A DNA stretch of 64,000 bases from an uncultured Bacilli bacterium (GCA_934096175.1 CAKOLG010000001.1:123124-187123); one strand, 5' to 3'. Positions 43,491 to 52,539 are shown, numbered from the stretch's first letter. Notes: generated by a model not told the origin, from the letters alone. Numbers and translations are program-made.

Positions 43491-43951
43491 TGATTAATAT
43501 TTTTGATAAAGAAATTATATCAAAAATAGATATGGATAAAACAGTTATAAAAGGAAAGAAAATTTGTGAATTATATCAACCTTTAGTTGAAAAAAGGTTA
43601 AGACAACTAAATACTAAAGCTTTTAATTCAGCAAGTATAGTTGTATTCTCTGGAGCTTCCACGGGTTCAACTTCATCTGATAGATTGTTAAAAAGTTTAT
43701 CTTGGAATGAGGATCAGATAGCAAATTATATAAGAAGCATTTTTAGAATTCAAAACGAAGACAGAACAATTAGAGAGTTTTTGAGAATGAAATGTTTATA
43801 TGGCTATACGGATAGAGAAATTTCTGATAAACTTGAAATATCAGAAAGAACACTTAGAAGATATAAAAACAGAGCATATTTCTATTTAGCTGTTTATTCA
43901 AATCAAGTGGAATTTATTTATGAAAGGACTTATCATTTCTACTGGGATTAA
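43490..43951 (+). CDS. Phage-type transcription regulator (sigma-70 region 4-like)
   Basis: A 153-residue protein whose C-terminal half has a helix-turn-helix of region-4 type (GYTDREISDKLEISERTLRR). This layout resembles ArpU/DUF1492 late-gene regulators of Gram-positive phages. A stretch near the middle (SGASTGSTSSDRLL) is low complexity. The ATG overlaps the previous stop by one base. It may turn on the downstream exported-protein genes. Confidence 0.65.
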   Translation: MINIFDKEIISKIDMDKTVIKGKKICELYQPLVEKRLRQLNTKAFNSASIVVFSGASTGSTSSDRLLKSLSWNEDQIANYIRSIFRIQNEDRTIREFLRMKCLYGYTDREISDKLEISERTLRRYKNRAYFYLAVYSNQVEFIYERTYHFYWD

Positions 43952-44013
43952 ATAGAATTAAATATTGTGGTAATTCATTACCACAAGGACATAGAAGTTT
44001 GGAGGAGCAAATT

Positions 44014-45039
44014 ATGAAGCGTAGCTTAAAGATAGTAATACCTATTATAATACTAATTATATTTTTAGTAGGATTATTTATTGTATATAAAAATACATAT
44101 AAAATAGAATTAAAAAAAGAAGAATTTATTTATGAATTAGGAGAAAAAATTAGTTCTGATGTATCTAATTATTTAAAAGATGCTGATGCTAATAAAAATA
44201 TAAAAGATTATAAACTATCTTCAGAATCATTAAAGAAGGATAATGATTTATTTATCATGGATGAATTAGAGTTAGTTCCAGTAGGTGAGTATATAATAAC
44301 TATTGATTACAAAAAGAAGAGTGTTGATTTTGTAATTAAAGTAAAAGATACTATTGCACCAGAATTTTCTTCATTTAAAGATACCATAGAAATTGAAGAA
44401 ACAGAAGATAAACTGGATTTAACTACTTATTTTAAAGCAGAAGACTTAACAAAAGTAAAACTTCTAATAGAAGGAGAATATGATCTTAAAAAAGTTGGAG
44501 AATATAAATTAAAAGTTGTAGCTGAAGATGAAAACGATAATATAACTTCAAAAGATTTTATATTAAAAATAAAAAAGAAAATAGAAGAGCGACCAAAAGC
44601 ACCTGAAAAGAAACAAACTACAAATAATTCAAAATCGCCAACACCCCCATCAAATAAACCATCTAACAATATATCTAATAACAATACTTCTGGTTCTCCT
44701 AAATATCGTAGAGATATTTCTAATTCCTTTGCCAACCAGATAAATATATATAGGGAAGAAAATGGTTTATCTGAGTTGCCAATTACTTCTGAAGCTCAAT
44801 CAGAAGCTGATAGAAGGTCTAAAGAAATATCAATTAACTATTCTCATGATGGAGCAGGATATGGATTTGGTGAGAATATTGGTTATGGTGGAATAGGATC
44901 AGATTTTATTGCTGCATGGAAAAACAGTCCATCTCATAATGCAACAATGCTTAGAGAACAGAATGTTGCAATGGCAGTAAGTGTATATGAAGCAAACGGA
45001 ATGTGGTATGCTGTAACTTCTTTTAGGATGAATTATTAA
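44014..45039 (+). CDS. Membrane-anchored CAP-domain (SCP/PR-1) protein
   Basis: A 341-residue exported protein. An N-terminal membrane anchor (VIPIIILIIFLVGLFIVY) is followed by two Ig-like domains (around residues 30-110 and 110-190, with DTIAPEFSSFKDTIEI marking the second), a Pro/Asn/Ser spacer (SPTPPSNKPSNN) and a C-terminal CAP domain of about 110 residues (QINIYREENGLSELPI, YSHDGAGYGFGENIGYGG, WKNSPSHNATML). The CAP histidine/glutamate residues are present. GGAGGAG precedes the ATG. Function of such bacterial CAP proteins is mostly unknown. Confidence 0.85.
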   Translation: MKRSLKIVIPIIILIIFLVGLFIVYKNTYKIELKKEEFIYELGEKISSDVSNYLKDADANKNIKDYKLSSESLKKDNDLFIMDELELVPVGEYIITIDYKKKSVDFVIKVKDTIAPEFSSFKDTIEIEETEDKLDLTTYFKAEDLTKVKLLIEGEYDLKKVGEYKLKVVAEDENDNITSKDFILKIKKKIEERPKAPEKKQTTNNSKSPTPPSNKPSNNISNNNTSGSPKYRRDISNSFANQINIYREENGLSELPITSEAQSEADRRSKEISINYSHDGAGYGFGENIGYGGIGSDFIAAWKNSPSHNATMLREQNVAMAVSVYEANGMWYAVTSFRMNY

Positions 45040-45169
45040 CAAATTTATTTATTATTTAATTTTAATAGTAATCTAATAATTCATCAAAAGAATAGTATCT
45101 ATCTTTTAATATTTCTAACATTTTATTTGATTATTTAATTGGAAGAGTATACATTAGGACAATAAAATA

Positions 45170-45197
45170 ACACGATTAACTAACACCGTGTTTTTTT
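45170..45197 (+). terminator. Terminator after the CAP-domain gene
   Basis: ACACG and CGTGT pair across a 12-base loop and are followed by seven T. It lies between two converging genes. Confidence 0.6.
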
Positions 45198-45212
45198 ATA
45201 AGTTAAATATTA

Positions 45213-46283
45213 TTAATTTGTATATAATTTACTTAATATTTTTGTATTTTTAATTTTATAGATCAGGTACAAAGTAATAAATAATATTAATATACATATT
45301 GCAATAGATATAAAATAACTATAGTATATAAAGAAAATTAGATTAACTCCCCATATTAAATTAGCCAATTTAAATAAAATGATAGTTACTATATTATCTA
45401 TTATAAAAATGGTATAAGTAAGATAAGTAACAGCTAAAAATACATTCCAAATTATTGACAGATTTGTATAACCAGATAATTTTAGTATAATTATTATTAA
45501 TATTTTATCATTAATTAAATCATTTATAAATATGAATAAATTGATTATGAAAAGAAAAATAATTATAAAAATAAATGGTGTTATTATAGATAACAGGCTA
45601 TTATATTCCTTTAACTCAGTTTGATAACTATTATCAAAAAGAGTAGCATTGATATTATGGCTTTTAAATATATTTATTAAATCATCAACTTGTTTTTGTT
45701 CGCTTACTTTTATTAGAAATTCATTTTCACTATTTTGAATGGTTCTAATTATATTATCTGAAATATAAATTTTATTTTGAAGATTAGAATCTCTCTCTTT
45801 ATAAAAGCCAACAATTTTACAAGTTATTTTCTTTTCTTCTATTGATAGAACAATATTAGAATTTAAAATTTCTTTACTTAAATTTTTATATAAAGATTCA
45901 GGTATAATAATTTCATTATTCTTGTTATTAAATTCTTTTCCATTTTGTATACTGATTTCCTCAGTTGGCAAAATCGGAGTGAGCATTATACTTCCTAATT
46001 TTTCGTTATATATGTTAATGCTTCCTATATAATAGTAAACTTTTTTTATGCCCTTATTTTTTAATATCTCATAAAATTGATCTTCATTTTCTTTGGTACT
46101 AAATGATGTATAAACTATTCTATTTTCAACTCGATTTTGGAGTTTAGGAATCAAATTCTTTGATATTTGAGCATAGGATTGAATAATTACTATTATAGAT
46201 AAGAACAAACCTGATAATATAATATATGAAATAATTTGTCTTTTACTTAATTTTATGAATTCTTTTAATAATAGTGAATTCAT
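45213..46283 (-). CDS. ABC transporter permease, FtsX/MacB type (second subunit)
   Basis: A 356-residue protein with one N-terminal membrane segment, a large extracellular domain and three C-terminal segments, the FtsX pattern (LSIITPFIFIIIFLFIINLF; the last two cover about residues 275-350). It lies directly after the other permease gene with no gap. With the ATPase and the small secreted protein it forms a four-gene operon reading leftward, opposite to the rest of the element. It could export or resist a peptide. Confidence 0.8.
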   Translation of the reverse strand: MNSLLLKEFIKLSKRQIISYIILSGLFLSIIVIIQSYAQISKNLIPKLQNRVENRIVYTSFSTKENEDQFYEILKNKGIKKVYYYIGSINIYNEKLGSIMLTPILPTEEISIQNGKEFNNKNNEIIIPESLYKNLSKEILNSNIVLSIEEKKITCKIVGFYKERDSNLQNKIYISDNIIRTIQNSENEFLIKVSEQKQVDDLINIFKSHNINATLFDNSYQTELKEYNSLLSIITPFIFIIIFLFIINLFIFINDLINDKILIIIILKLSGYTNLSIIWNVFLAVTYLTYTIFIIDNIVTIILFKLANLIWGVNLIFFIYYSYFISIAICILILFITLYLIYKIKNTKILSKLYTN

Positions 46284-47501
46284 TTAATTTTTTAGTTCTT
46301 CCATAATATTATTTTTTTTAAGCTTATTATTAAATATCAGTGATAACAAGACATTTATGATAATGCAGAATGAAATTCCTAGTATTATATTTAATTTTGA
46401 AATTGTTAATTTTAATCCATATAGCATTTCTTCGTTATTCAAATAACAGTTTTGAAAAACAAAAATTAAGAAGAGAGTTATAATTAGTGTTAGAAACAAA
46501 GTTACTAATATACATAAAAATGATTCAAGGAATTGTAATTTTATAATATCTACTCGATTATACCCAAGTGTTTTTAATATTGCGTATTTTTTATTTCGCT
46601 TATATTGATTTTTTATTGATATTAAGATGATAACTATGATTGAAATAATCCCCACTAGTAAACCTATCGTTGTAATTAAATTCAAAATTTTATTCCCGAT
46701 TGTGGTATCAATTTTTACAACGGGATCTCCATTTGTATAAAAATGATTTTTTTCAAACCTTTTTAAAGTTTCATGAATATCATCTGTGCTTTTAAGTCTA
46801 ACTACTAGAGGATAAATTATTCCTTCTTCTTCTTTAAATGCTTCTGGCTGATAATACAAATTTAAATTTGTTACAATATCTGAATTTGTATAACAAAAAT
46901 TTTCTTTTCCTTGTCTCATAGAGGAATCATAAGTTCCAATTAATCTAAAATTTTCTGTTTTAGTATCATCATCAATAAATTTTAAAGAAAATTGCTTTCC
47001 TAAAAGATTATTTAAATTTATTTCTTTTTTTTCTATTTTGTTTTCTTTTTTATATTCATAGAATATATTTTCAGGACATACCATAACTTTATCACTGGAA
47101 TTATAATTATCAATATTTTCCCCATTAGATATTGATATAGTATCTTTTGGTACTCCAAAAAGAAATAAATTGATTTCAGTATCATGATTAAGTCCCTCAA
47201 ACATTCTCATATTTATTATGTAGGAAGTATAAGGAGATATAGATTCAATCGTATTGTATGATTGCAATTCTGCTAATGCTTCTTTTTCTGTTTTCTCATC
47301 AGGATCATAATATACAAAAAATGTACGATAATCCACCATCTTTTTAACGCTTTGATTCCAATAGTTATTTAAACTGTTGGAAAAAACTAAGCAAAATATT
47401 GTGATTGAAACAGCTATAGAAATAAAAATAATATTAAAATAATTTGCTTTATTTTTGTAAAATTCTTTAATCTCTATTTTTAACATATCAATTAATTTCA
47501 T
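46284..47501 (-). CDS. ABC transporter permease, FtsX/MacB type (first subunit)
   Basis: A 405-residue protein with the same layout: N-terminal segment (YFNIIFISIAVSITIFCLVF), extracellular domain of about 200 residues, three C-terminal segments beginning LITTIGLLVGIISIIVIILI, and the FtsX-type cytoplasmic motif YAILKTLGYNRVDI. It overlaps the ATPase gene by 14 bases. It probably forms a heterodimer with the next permease. Confidence 0.82.
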   Translation of the reverse strand: MKLIDMLKIEIKEFYKNKANYFNIIFISIAVSITIFCLVFSNSLNNYWNQSVKKMVDYRTFFVYYDPDEKTEKEALAELQSYNTIESISPYTSYIINMRMFEGLNHDTEINLFLFGVPKDTISISNGENIDNYNSSDKVMVCPENIFYEYKKENKIEKKEINLNNLLGKQFSLKFIDDDTKTENFRLIGTYDSSMRQGKENFCYTNSDIVTNLNLYYQPEAFKEEEGIIYPLVVRLKSTDDIHETLKRFEKNHFYTNGDPVVKIDTTIGNKILNLITTIGLLVGIISIIVIILISIKNQYKRNKKYAILKTLGYNRVDIIKLQFLESFLCILVTLFLTLIITLFLIFVFQNCYLNNEEMLYGLKLTISKLNIILGISFCIIINVLLSLIFNNKLKKNNIMEELKN

Positions 47502-48168
47502 CTATAATCTCCGTCCTTCCATTTTTTAGGTAAATAATTTCATCAGCATAATCTTTAATGATGTCATCATGACAAATAACGATCACACATTTATCTTGAT
47601 TTGAGAGTTTTTTTAATATACTTAAAATTTTAATTGTGTTTTCTTTATCTAAAGAAGCTGTGGGCTCGTCAGCTAATATAATCTCTGGATTATTGCATAG
47701 TGCACGAGCAATTGCAACTCTTTGTTGTTCTCCACCCGAAAGTTGATTTGGGTAATGCTTATTCCTGTTTTCTATTCCTAATGAATTCAATAAGTTATTG
47801 ACTCTTTCAACTTTTTCTTTTTTTGTTAAATTTCTATTAGTATAAAGTGGTAAAATTACATTTTCTGTGACATTCATTGTTGGAATCAAATTAAAAGATT
47901 GAAATATATATGCTAATTTCGTTTTTCTAAGATTAGCTATATTTTTTTCTGATAATTTTGATGTATTATGTCCGTCTATTTTTAATGTTCCGCTTGTTGG
48001 TTCTATAAGAAGCCCAATTATTTGCATTAATGTAGATTTTCCACTTCCAGATTCACCCATAATTCCATACAATTTTCCTTCTTCAAACTTAATATTAATA
48101 TCATCTAAAGCGTTTATGCATTTATTTTTAAATGAATATTTTTTTTGTACATTAATTAACTCTATCAC
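47488..48168 (-). CDS. ABC transporter ATP-binding protein, LolD/MacB type
   Basis: A 226-residue ATPase: Walker A (GESGSGKST), Q-loop (IFQSFNLIPTMNV), signature (LSGGEQQRVAIARAL), Walker B (IILADEPTASLD) and H-loop (VICHDD). It belongs to the MacB/LolD/BceA-like group that powers lipoprotein release, peptide export or antimicrobial-peptide resistance. It starts at GTG 48168 behind AAGGT. It stands 22 bases after the small secreted-protein gene. Confidence 0.93.
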   Translation of the reverse strand: MIELINVQKKYSFKNKCINALDDINIKFEEGKLYGIMGESGSGKSTLMQIIGLLIEPTSGTLKIDGHNTSKLSEKNIANLRKTKLAYIFQSFNLIPTMNVTENVILPLYTNRNLTKKEKVERVNNLLNSLGIENRNKHYPNQLSGGEQQRVAIARALCNNPEIILADEPTASLDKENTIKILSILKKLSNQDKCVIVICHDDIIKDYADEIIYLKNGRTEIIDEIN

Positions 48169-48190
48169 TATTTACCTTCTTTCTTTTTAC

Positions 48191-48604
48191 TTAGTTTTGA
48201 GTCATAATTACACTATTTGATTTAATTCCACAAAATTGTCTTCCACCTGTATAATTTGTAGAGAAACCATATGCATATCGTCCATTTTTAAATTTTCCCA
48301 TATTAGCTCTAACGCATCGGTATAATTCTGTACTCATCATTTTACCAGATACTTGAGTGGTTGGACTGTAGTGTAATGTAACCCATAAAAGTTTTTCTCT
48401 ATTAGATGTGCAATCTGTATGAGCGTCCATAGAAATATCTATGATAAAATTTTTTGTGTCAAACCATCTATAGGAACCGATATGATTTGAATTAGCTGGC
48501 ATATTTAATGTTGATTTATATTCAGCAGCAGAAACTTTTGTTGCCCCAAAAAGAGATAAAACAGCTATTCCAAAAACAAATAACGGCATTAATAATTTTT
48601 TCAT
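48191..48604 (-). CDS. Small secreted protein linked to the ABC transporter
   Basis: A 137-residue protein with a clear Sec signal peptide (LLMPLFVFGIAVLSLFGATKVSAA, cleaved near residue 27) and a mature part of about 110 residues with three cysteines (in HTDCTSN, LYRCVRA and RQFCGIK). I recognise no family. First in an operon with an ABC ATPase and two FtsX permeases, it resembles the bacteriocin-plus-ABC layout of lactococcin 972-like clusters, but the lactococcin sequence pattern is missing. GTAGGAGGTG precedes the ATG. Confidence 0.65.
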   Translation of the reverse strand: MKKLLMPLFVFGIAVLSLFGATKVSAAEYKSTLNMPANSNHIGSYRWFDTKNFIIDISMDAHTDCTSNREKLLWVTLHYSPTTQVSGKMMSTELYRCVRANMGKFKNGRYAYGFSTNYTGGRQFCGIKSNSVIMTQN

Positions 48605-48741
48605 TCTTTCACCTCCTACTATATTATATTTATCATTATGAAAAAAAAGTAATGTAAAAGCACGAATAAATGATAATTTTTATGATATAATAAAATAGAT
48701 AAATTTATTTACTTAAATTATATGTGGAAGGTGACAATTTA

Positions 48742-49302
48742 ATGGTAAAAAAATATATATTAATTGTTTTTTTGTTTTTAATTTTATTTTTATCTGGGTG
48801 TAGTAAAAAAGAAACGGGCTATTCTTATCATCCTACATATATAGACTCTAATAATGGCCAGCGTTGGTTGAACTATGCAATTTTGTATGAAAATACTTAT
48901 ACGGGGGTTAAAGATGGCTCATTAAGCATTTTAAAACAAGGAGAACAAACTGAGGAATATCAATTGTTTTTTTCAATAGATTCATTGTATTATAAAAAAG
49001 GAGATATTATATTGGGGACTTCAAATTATATATACATCTTTAATCAAGATCAAGAAAAAAATTTTAGAATTATAGGATTTAAATTATCTTCTGAAAAAGA
49101 AACACCTGTAATAATAGATAATAAAAAAATAAAATCTATTGTTAATGTCCATGGTGCTAACAAAGAAAATATATATGTAAGTTATTTTGATGATAAGAAT
49201 GAAAGATATCTTAAAATAAGTGCAGATTTAAGTAAAATATATGAATTAGATAGTTTAGAAAGTGTAGAAGAACAAATGGAATATACTATTTTAAAAAAAT
49301 AA
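48742..49302 (+). CDS. Lipoprotein of unknown function
   Basis: A 186-residue lipoprotein: signal peptide with the lipobox LSGC (lipid-modified cysteine at about residue 20), then a mostly beta-strand domain (DGSLSILKQGEQTEEYQL, YIYIFNQDQEKNF) that may form a small propeller-like or repeat fold. No family recognised. It is divergent from the ABC operon. I start at ATG 48742, seven bases after GGAAGGTGA. Confidence 0.65.
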   Translation: MVKKYILIVFLFLILFLSGCSKKETGYSYHPTYIDSNNGQRWLNYAILYENTYTGVKDGSLSILKQGEQTEEYQLFFSIDSLYYKKGDIILGTSNYIYIFNQDQEKNFRIIGFKLSSEKETPVIIDNKKIKSIVNVHGANKENIYVSYFDDKNERYLKISADLSKIYELDSLESVEEQMEYTILKK

Positions 49303-49358
49303 TCAAAAATAGTTAAATATTTATGCTATAATGTATTTGTATAATATAGTGAGGAAAG

Positions 49359-49386
49359 GGTGATTAATAACAGGTGATTAATAACA
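49359..49386 (+). repeat. Tandem 14-bp repeat
   Basis: GGTGATTAATAACA occurs twice without a gap (49359-49372 and 49373-49386), 57 bases upstream of a secreted-protein gene and containing SD-like GGTGAT in each copy. Confidence 0.7.
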
Positions 49387-49442
49387 ATAGTTTATTTTAA
49401 TTTATTTATGTATTCGGATGTAGAAATGGAGGAATGTTAATT

Positions 49443-49919
49443 ATGAAAAAAGTAGTATTTATAATTTTGTGTATGGCAGTTTTTATGCCGTTTGCAGTTG
49501 AAGCTAAGACTTGTGAGTATGGGATGCCATCACCACCAATATACTATAATGGAAATTGGGCTTATGGACAAGTAATAAATTTTAAGACGTCAGCATCATC
49601 ATGTCTAGCTGATAATATGTATGTTTATTTTAGTAATGGTAATTATTTATCCACTTTTAATTTTACCATAGAGGCTTATTTAATGGAAAAAGATAAAGAT
49701 CCTAATCCAGATGATAAAGCTAAACTATATTTTGGTTACAATTCAGGTTATAGTTTAATGAACTGGACTTTACAACAAAAATTTGATGGTAATTTAGATA
49801 GTGCTGGAGATCAAACTTGTGAGTTGTATATGAAATTTAGATTAAAAGAGCCGTTAGCACATAATAATTTTGAATACCTTGACAGCGATATGTTTAGATA
49901 TACAATATGCATGGATTAA
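49443..49919 (+). CDS. Four-cysteine secreted protein, paralogue A
   Basis: A 158-residue protein with a Sec signal peptide (VVFIILCMAVFMPFAVEA) and about 137 mature residues. It shares with the protein at 58126-58626 all four cysteines and their contexts: CEYG/CEWG, KTSASSC/KTTASAC, the block DS-x-GDQTCELYM and the C-terminal ICMD/ICMN, plus VYFSN and YLME. Two disulfides are likely. Family not recognised; a secreted toxin, bacteriocin or adhesive domain are all open. Strong GGAGG site; the partner gene overlaps its end by 13 bases. Confidence 0.7.
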   Translation: MKKVVFIILCMAVFMPFAVEAKTCEYGMPSPPIYYNGNWAYGQVINFKTSASSCLADNMYVYFSNGNYLSTFNFTIEAYLMEKDKDPNPDDKAKLYFGYNSGYSLMNWTLQQKFDGNLDSAGDQTCELYMKFRLKEPLAHNNFEYLDSDMFRYTICMD

Positions 49920-50401
49920 AAAAAACTCGAAAAATTTGGATACTATTATCAATTTTATTTTTGATAATAGTATCATCATTAATTGTTTTATTCAAAAAAC
50001 CAATAAATAAAATGGAAAGTAATAACTTGGATACAAATGAAAAATTTAATAAAAAGGAACAAAAAATAGTAGATGCAGCTTATAAAAAAATTGATAGTTC
50101 AGATTATTTTGACCATTCTAATTTAAAAAAAATTGAACTAGAGAGCTTGCAATTATATGGATATTATAAATCTCAAAGCAATATTCTTTATATAAGGGTT
50201 AATTATAATTCAGAATGTAAAGATGGTACTTATAGTTGTGATAATCTTGCTAAAGATAAATCTTATAGCTTATCAAATAATATTCCATTTTATTTTTTTA
50301 TTAAAGTAGATACAAATAATTATAATCATTTAGAGATAGTTGATGGAATATCAGCCAATATAAATTCTGATTGGATATCAGATTCTAGTAAAATAGAGTA
50401 A
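49907..50401 (+). CDS. Membrane-anchored partner of secreted protein A
   Basis: A 164-residue protein with a basic start, one N-terminal membrane segment (WILLSILFLIIVSSLIVLF) and an extracellular domain of about 130 residues with two cysteines (NSECKDGTYSCDN). It overlaps the stop of paralogue A by 13 bases and has no ribosome-binding site of its own, so translation is coupled. A helper or immunity role is inference from that coupling. Confidence 0.65.
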   Translation: MHGLKKTRKIWILLSILFLIIVSSLIVLFKKPINKMESNNLDTNEKFNKKEQKIVDAAYKKIDSSDYFDHSNLKKIELESLQLYGYYKSQSNILYIRVNYNSECKDGTYSCDNLAKDKSYSLSNNIPFYFFIKVDTNNYNHLEIVDGISANINSDWISDSSKIE

Positions 50402-50739
50402 TATCATCAAATAAAGCAGCAATAGAAAATAATATATTTCAAAAATTAAATTAAAAAAATATATTGACTAATATTTGATTAAATGTTAATATTATTATGA
50501 CAAATGAATACGGTGTATTTTCGGTGTTAATTATATATAGACCTTGGTTGGTTTTTTATAGTTAACACTTTTTTATTACCTAATATTTATTTTATATGTC
50601 CGGACTATAAATAAAATATGGTATTTATATCTATTGTGTTCAATTGTCAATCATTTTATTTGATATTATGATTGAAACGGACTTGAATACGGTATTTTAA
50701 ATCTTTCTATATATTAGATAAAAAATTTAATATTTAAGC
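50402..50739. other. Non-coding stretch with promoter-like and hairpin elements
   Basis: No convincing gene. It holds a TTGACT (50464-50469) with AT-rich -10 candidates (about 50485-50497), the hairpin at 50522-50574, and then AT-rich DNA with a TACGGT repeat motif. It may be the regulatory region of the damaged gene that follows. Confidence 0.4.
50522..50574 (+). terminator. Hairpin terminator, repeat copy 1
   Basis: GTGTTAA (50524-50530) pairs with TTAACAC (50562-50568), followed by six T. The 5' flank TACGGT...TTCGGTGTTAATTA recurs at 52478-52504, so this is a two-copy element. Confidence 0.65.
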
Positions 50740-51336
50740 AATTTTTTAATATTCTAACAAAAGCAGCAACAGGAGATCCATATGTATACAATGTACGAAC
50801 CTACAGGGAATATAATAGGTTATATTCAACCTCATGATTTCTATGTTAGATATCTGGTTAGTAGCCCTAGTATGGATAATGTTCATAGAGTTGTGTTTAA
50901 TGATGGTAAAGATGTTAAAATAGGTTATATAAGAGAACAGTATGTTTTACCTAGTATGACTTTAAATCCTACTGATGATGAAGCAGTAAAAGCATAAATA
51001 TTGGTAGGTTATGAACCATTCACTTGTGTAGAATATGATCAAGCTTCTGATGAATATATACTGCATAAATGGAAAGATACACCATCAAGAGAAATCTATA
51101 TTAATAAACTAGTCCCTTATTTTAATGCCCAATGGTCTTATGTAGGGATGCTTAATAAAGGTGATTATATAAAAATAAATAGAGGTAATTTTATTAATCC
51201 AGGGTACACAAGACCATGGACAAATCGTATAGATGGAATTAAGAAAAAAGGTAGTATTTCATTTACTAGTTTTTCTGGTTATGCAATTATTGGAATTGAG
51301 TACGCTAGTCAAGGATATGAAAGAGCTTGGTATTAG
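50740..51336 (+). pseudogene. Disrupted gene of unknown function
   Basis: Two frame breaks split what looks like one coding sequence. One frame reads ILTKAATGDPYVYNVRTY up to about 50807; the sense then continues in another frame as PTGNIIGYIQPHDFYVRYLV and runs to a TAA at 50995-50997; the same frame resumes as ILVGYEPFTCVEYDQASDEY to a TAG at 51334-51336. The GDPYV segment resembles the start of the protein at 54729 (VVGDPYVFYTQKW). Alternatively, 50782-50997 and 51001-51336 are two small genes, but the second has only a TTG start and no good site. Confidence 0.5.
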
Positions 51337-51406
51337 AAAACTATCATTAGATATTATCAAGTATAATATAATATGATATAATAGTTTTGGTGATTAAGCT
51401 GAAAAT

Positions 51407-51619
51407 ATAATTATACTTTTACTTTTGATATTATGTGTATGTGGATGTGAAAATAACAATCAATATACAGATTTTAAACATTATGATTTAAGGAATTATG
51501 ATATTACTAATAAATATTCCTATGTAGATGATGATTATATATATTATAATGGAAGTACTAGTATTTCTAGTTCAATTGAAGTTGTCAAATGTTCTAGAAA
51601 TAGTTATAAATGTCAATAA
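51407..51619 (+). pseudogene. Lipoprotein fragment with a broken start
   Basis: The frame encodes a lipoprotein-type signal (IIILLLLILCVCGC) and about 50 residues of polar sequence (YTDFKHYDLRNYDITNKYSY). No start codon stands in a proper place: behind the GGTGAT site a CTG AAA ATA would fit, but a two-base shift separates it from this frame. It is probably a degraded or truncated lipoprotein gene. Confidence 0.45.
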
Positions 51620-51651
51620 TAAAATACCAAACTAAAACTATTATCATGATT

Positions 51652-51692
51652 AATAAAGAAAATGCTTGATATGCATTTTCTTTATTTTATTT
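51652..51692 (+). terminator. Strong terminator before the endolysin gene
   Basis: AATAAAGAAAATGC and GCATTTTCTTTATT form a perfect 14-base stem around a 7-base loop, followed by TTATTT. Confidence 0.85.
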
Positions 51693-51702
51693 ATAGGCGA
51701 GG

Positions 51703-52461
51703 ATGGTGATTAAAATTAAACTTGTAACTAAAATATTTAAAAGAAATGATTGGTATGTAACTTCACCTTTTGGAAGTAGAAATCCAATTAAAACTAAAAA
51801 AGGTATAACCACCAGCTTTCATAATGGATGCGATTATGGAACTAATGGAGAAAAGTGGGGACAATATGCTTTAGAAAATGGCAAAATTTTATCTTGTGGA
51901 ATCGCTTCTGATGGAGCTAAATATATATGGGTAAATTATCCAAGAATCAATAAAAAAATTTTGCACTACCATTTAGATAGTATTTGTGTAAAAACGGGGC
52001 AAGAAGTTCATGAGGGATTATTACTTGGCTATACAGGTTCAACTGGTATGGCTACAGGAATTCATTTACATTTAGGAATGAAAAATAGTAATGGTGGAGA
52101 CTATGAAGATCCACATAATTATGATTACCAGTTAAATAACATTAATCATTCTGAGACATCTAAAATGGATTTAATAAAAATTGCTTATGAAGTAATTGCA
52201 GGGAAATATGGTAATGGAAAGACTAGAATTGATAAACTTACTAATATGGGATATAATGCAAGTGATGTTCAAAAGATAGTAAATGAAATAAAAAATAAAG
52301 AGCTAAAACGGACAAATTTTTACATAGTAAAAAAAGATGATACTCTAATAAAAATAGCTAAAAAATTTGGAACAACATGGGAAAAATTATATGAATTAAA
52401 TAGAGACATTATAGGTAATGATCCTGATTTAATTAAAATAGGTCAAATATTGAAATACTAG
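51703..52461 (+). CDS. Endolysin with M23 peptidase, CW_7 and LysM domains
   Basis: A 252-residue cell-wall hydrolase. An M23 metallopeptidase domain (residues about 15-140) keeps its zinc ligands: SFHNGCDYG (His, Asp) and HLHLG (His). Next is a CW_7 wall-binding repeat (IAYEVIAGKYGNGKTRIDKL, NMGYNASDVQKIVNEI), then a C-terminal LysM (YIVKKDDTLIKIAKKFGT). There is no signal peptide, so release would need the holin encoded next. The ATG 51703 has GCGAGG close by. Confidence 0.9.
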   Translation: MVIKIKLVTKIFKRNDWYVTSPFGSRNPIKTKKGITTSFHNGCDYGTNGEKWGQYALENGKILSCGIASDGAKYIWVNYPRINKKILHYHLDSICVKTGQEVHEGLLLGYTGSTGMATGIHLHLGMKNSNGGDYEDPHNYDYQLNNINHSETSKMDLIKIAYEVIAGKYGNGKTRIDKLTNMGYNASDVQKIVNEIKNKELKRTNFYIVKKDDTLIKIAKKFGTTWEKLYELNRDIIGNDPDLIKIGQILKY

Positions 52462-52477
52462 TAAAAAAAATTTATAA

Positions 52478-52539
52478 TTACGGTAATTTATTCGGTGTTA
52501 ATTAGTATATAATTTTTTATATTGATTAACACCTTTTTT
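52478..52539 (+). terminator. Hairpin terminator, repeat copy 2
   Basis: GGTGTTAAT (52494-52502) pairs exactly with ATTAACACC (52525-52533), followed by T6. The 5' flank (TACGGT, then TTCGGTGTTAATTA) matches the copy at 50510-50534. Confidence 0.75.

Noticed and set aside
48191..48604. Lactococcin 972-family bacteriocin
   Set aside because: Gene layout fits, but the mature sequence lacks the aromatic and lysine-rich pattern of that family and has three cysteines.
49359..49386. CRISPR-like repeat
   Set aside because: Only two units, no spacers and no cas genes.
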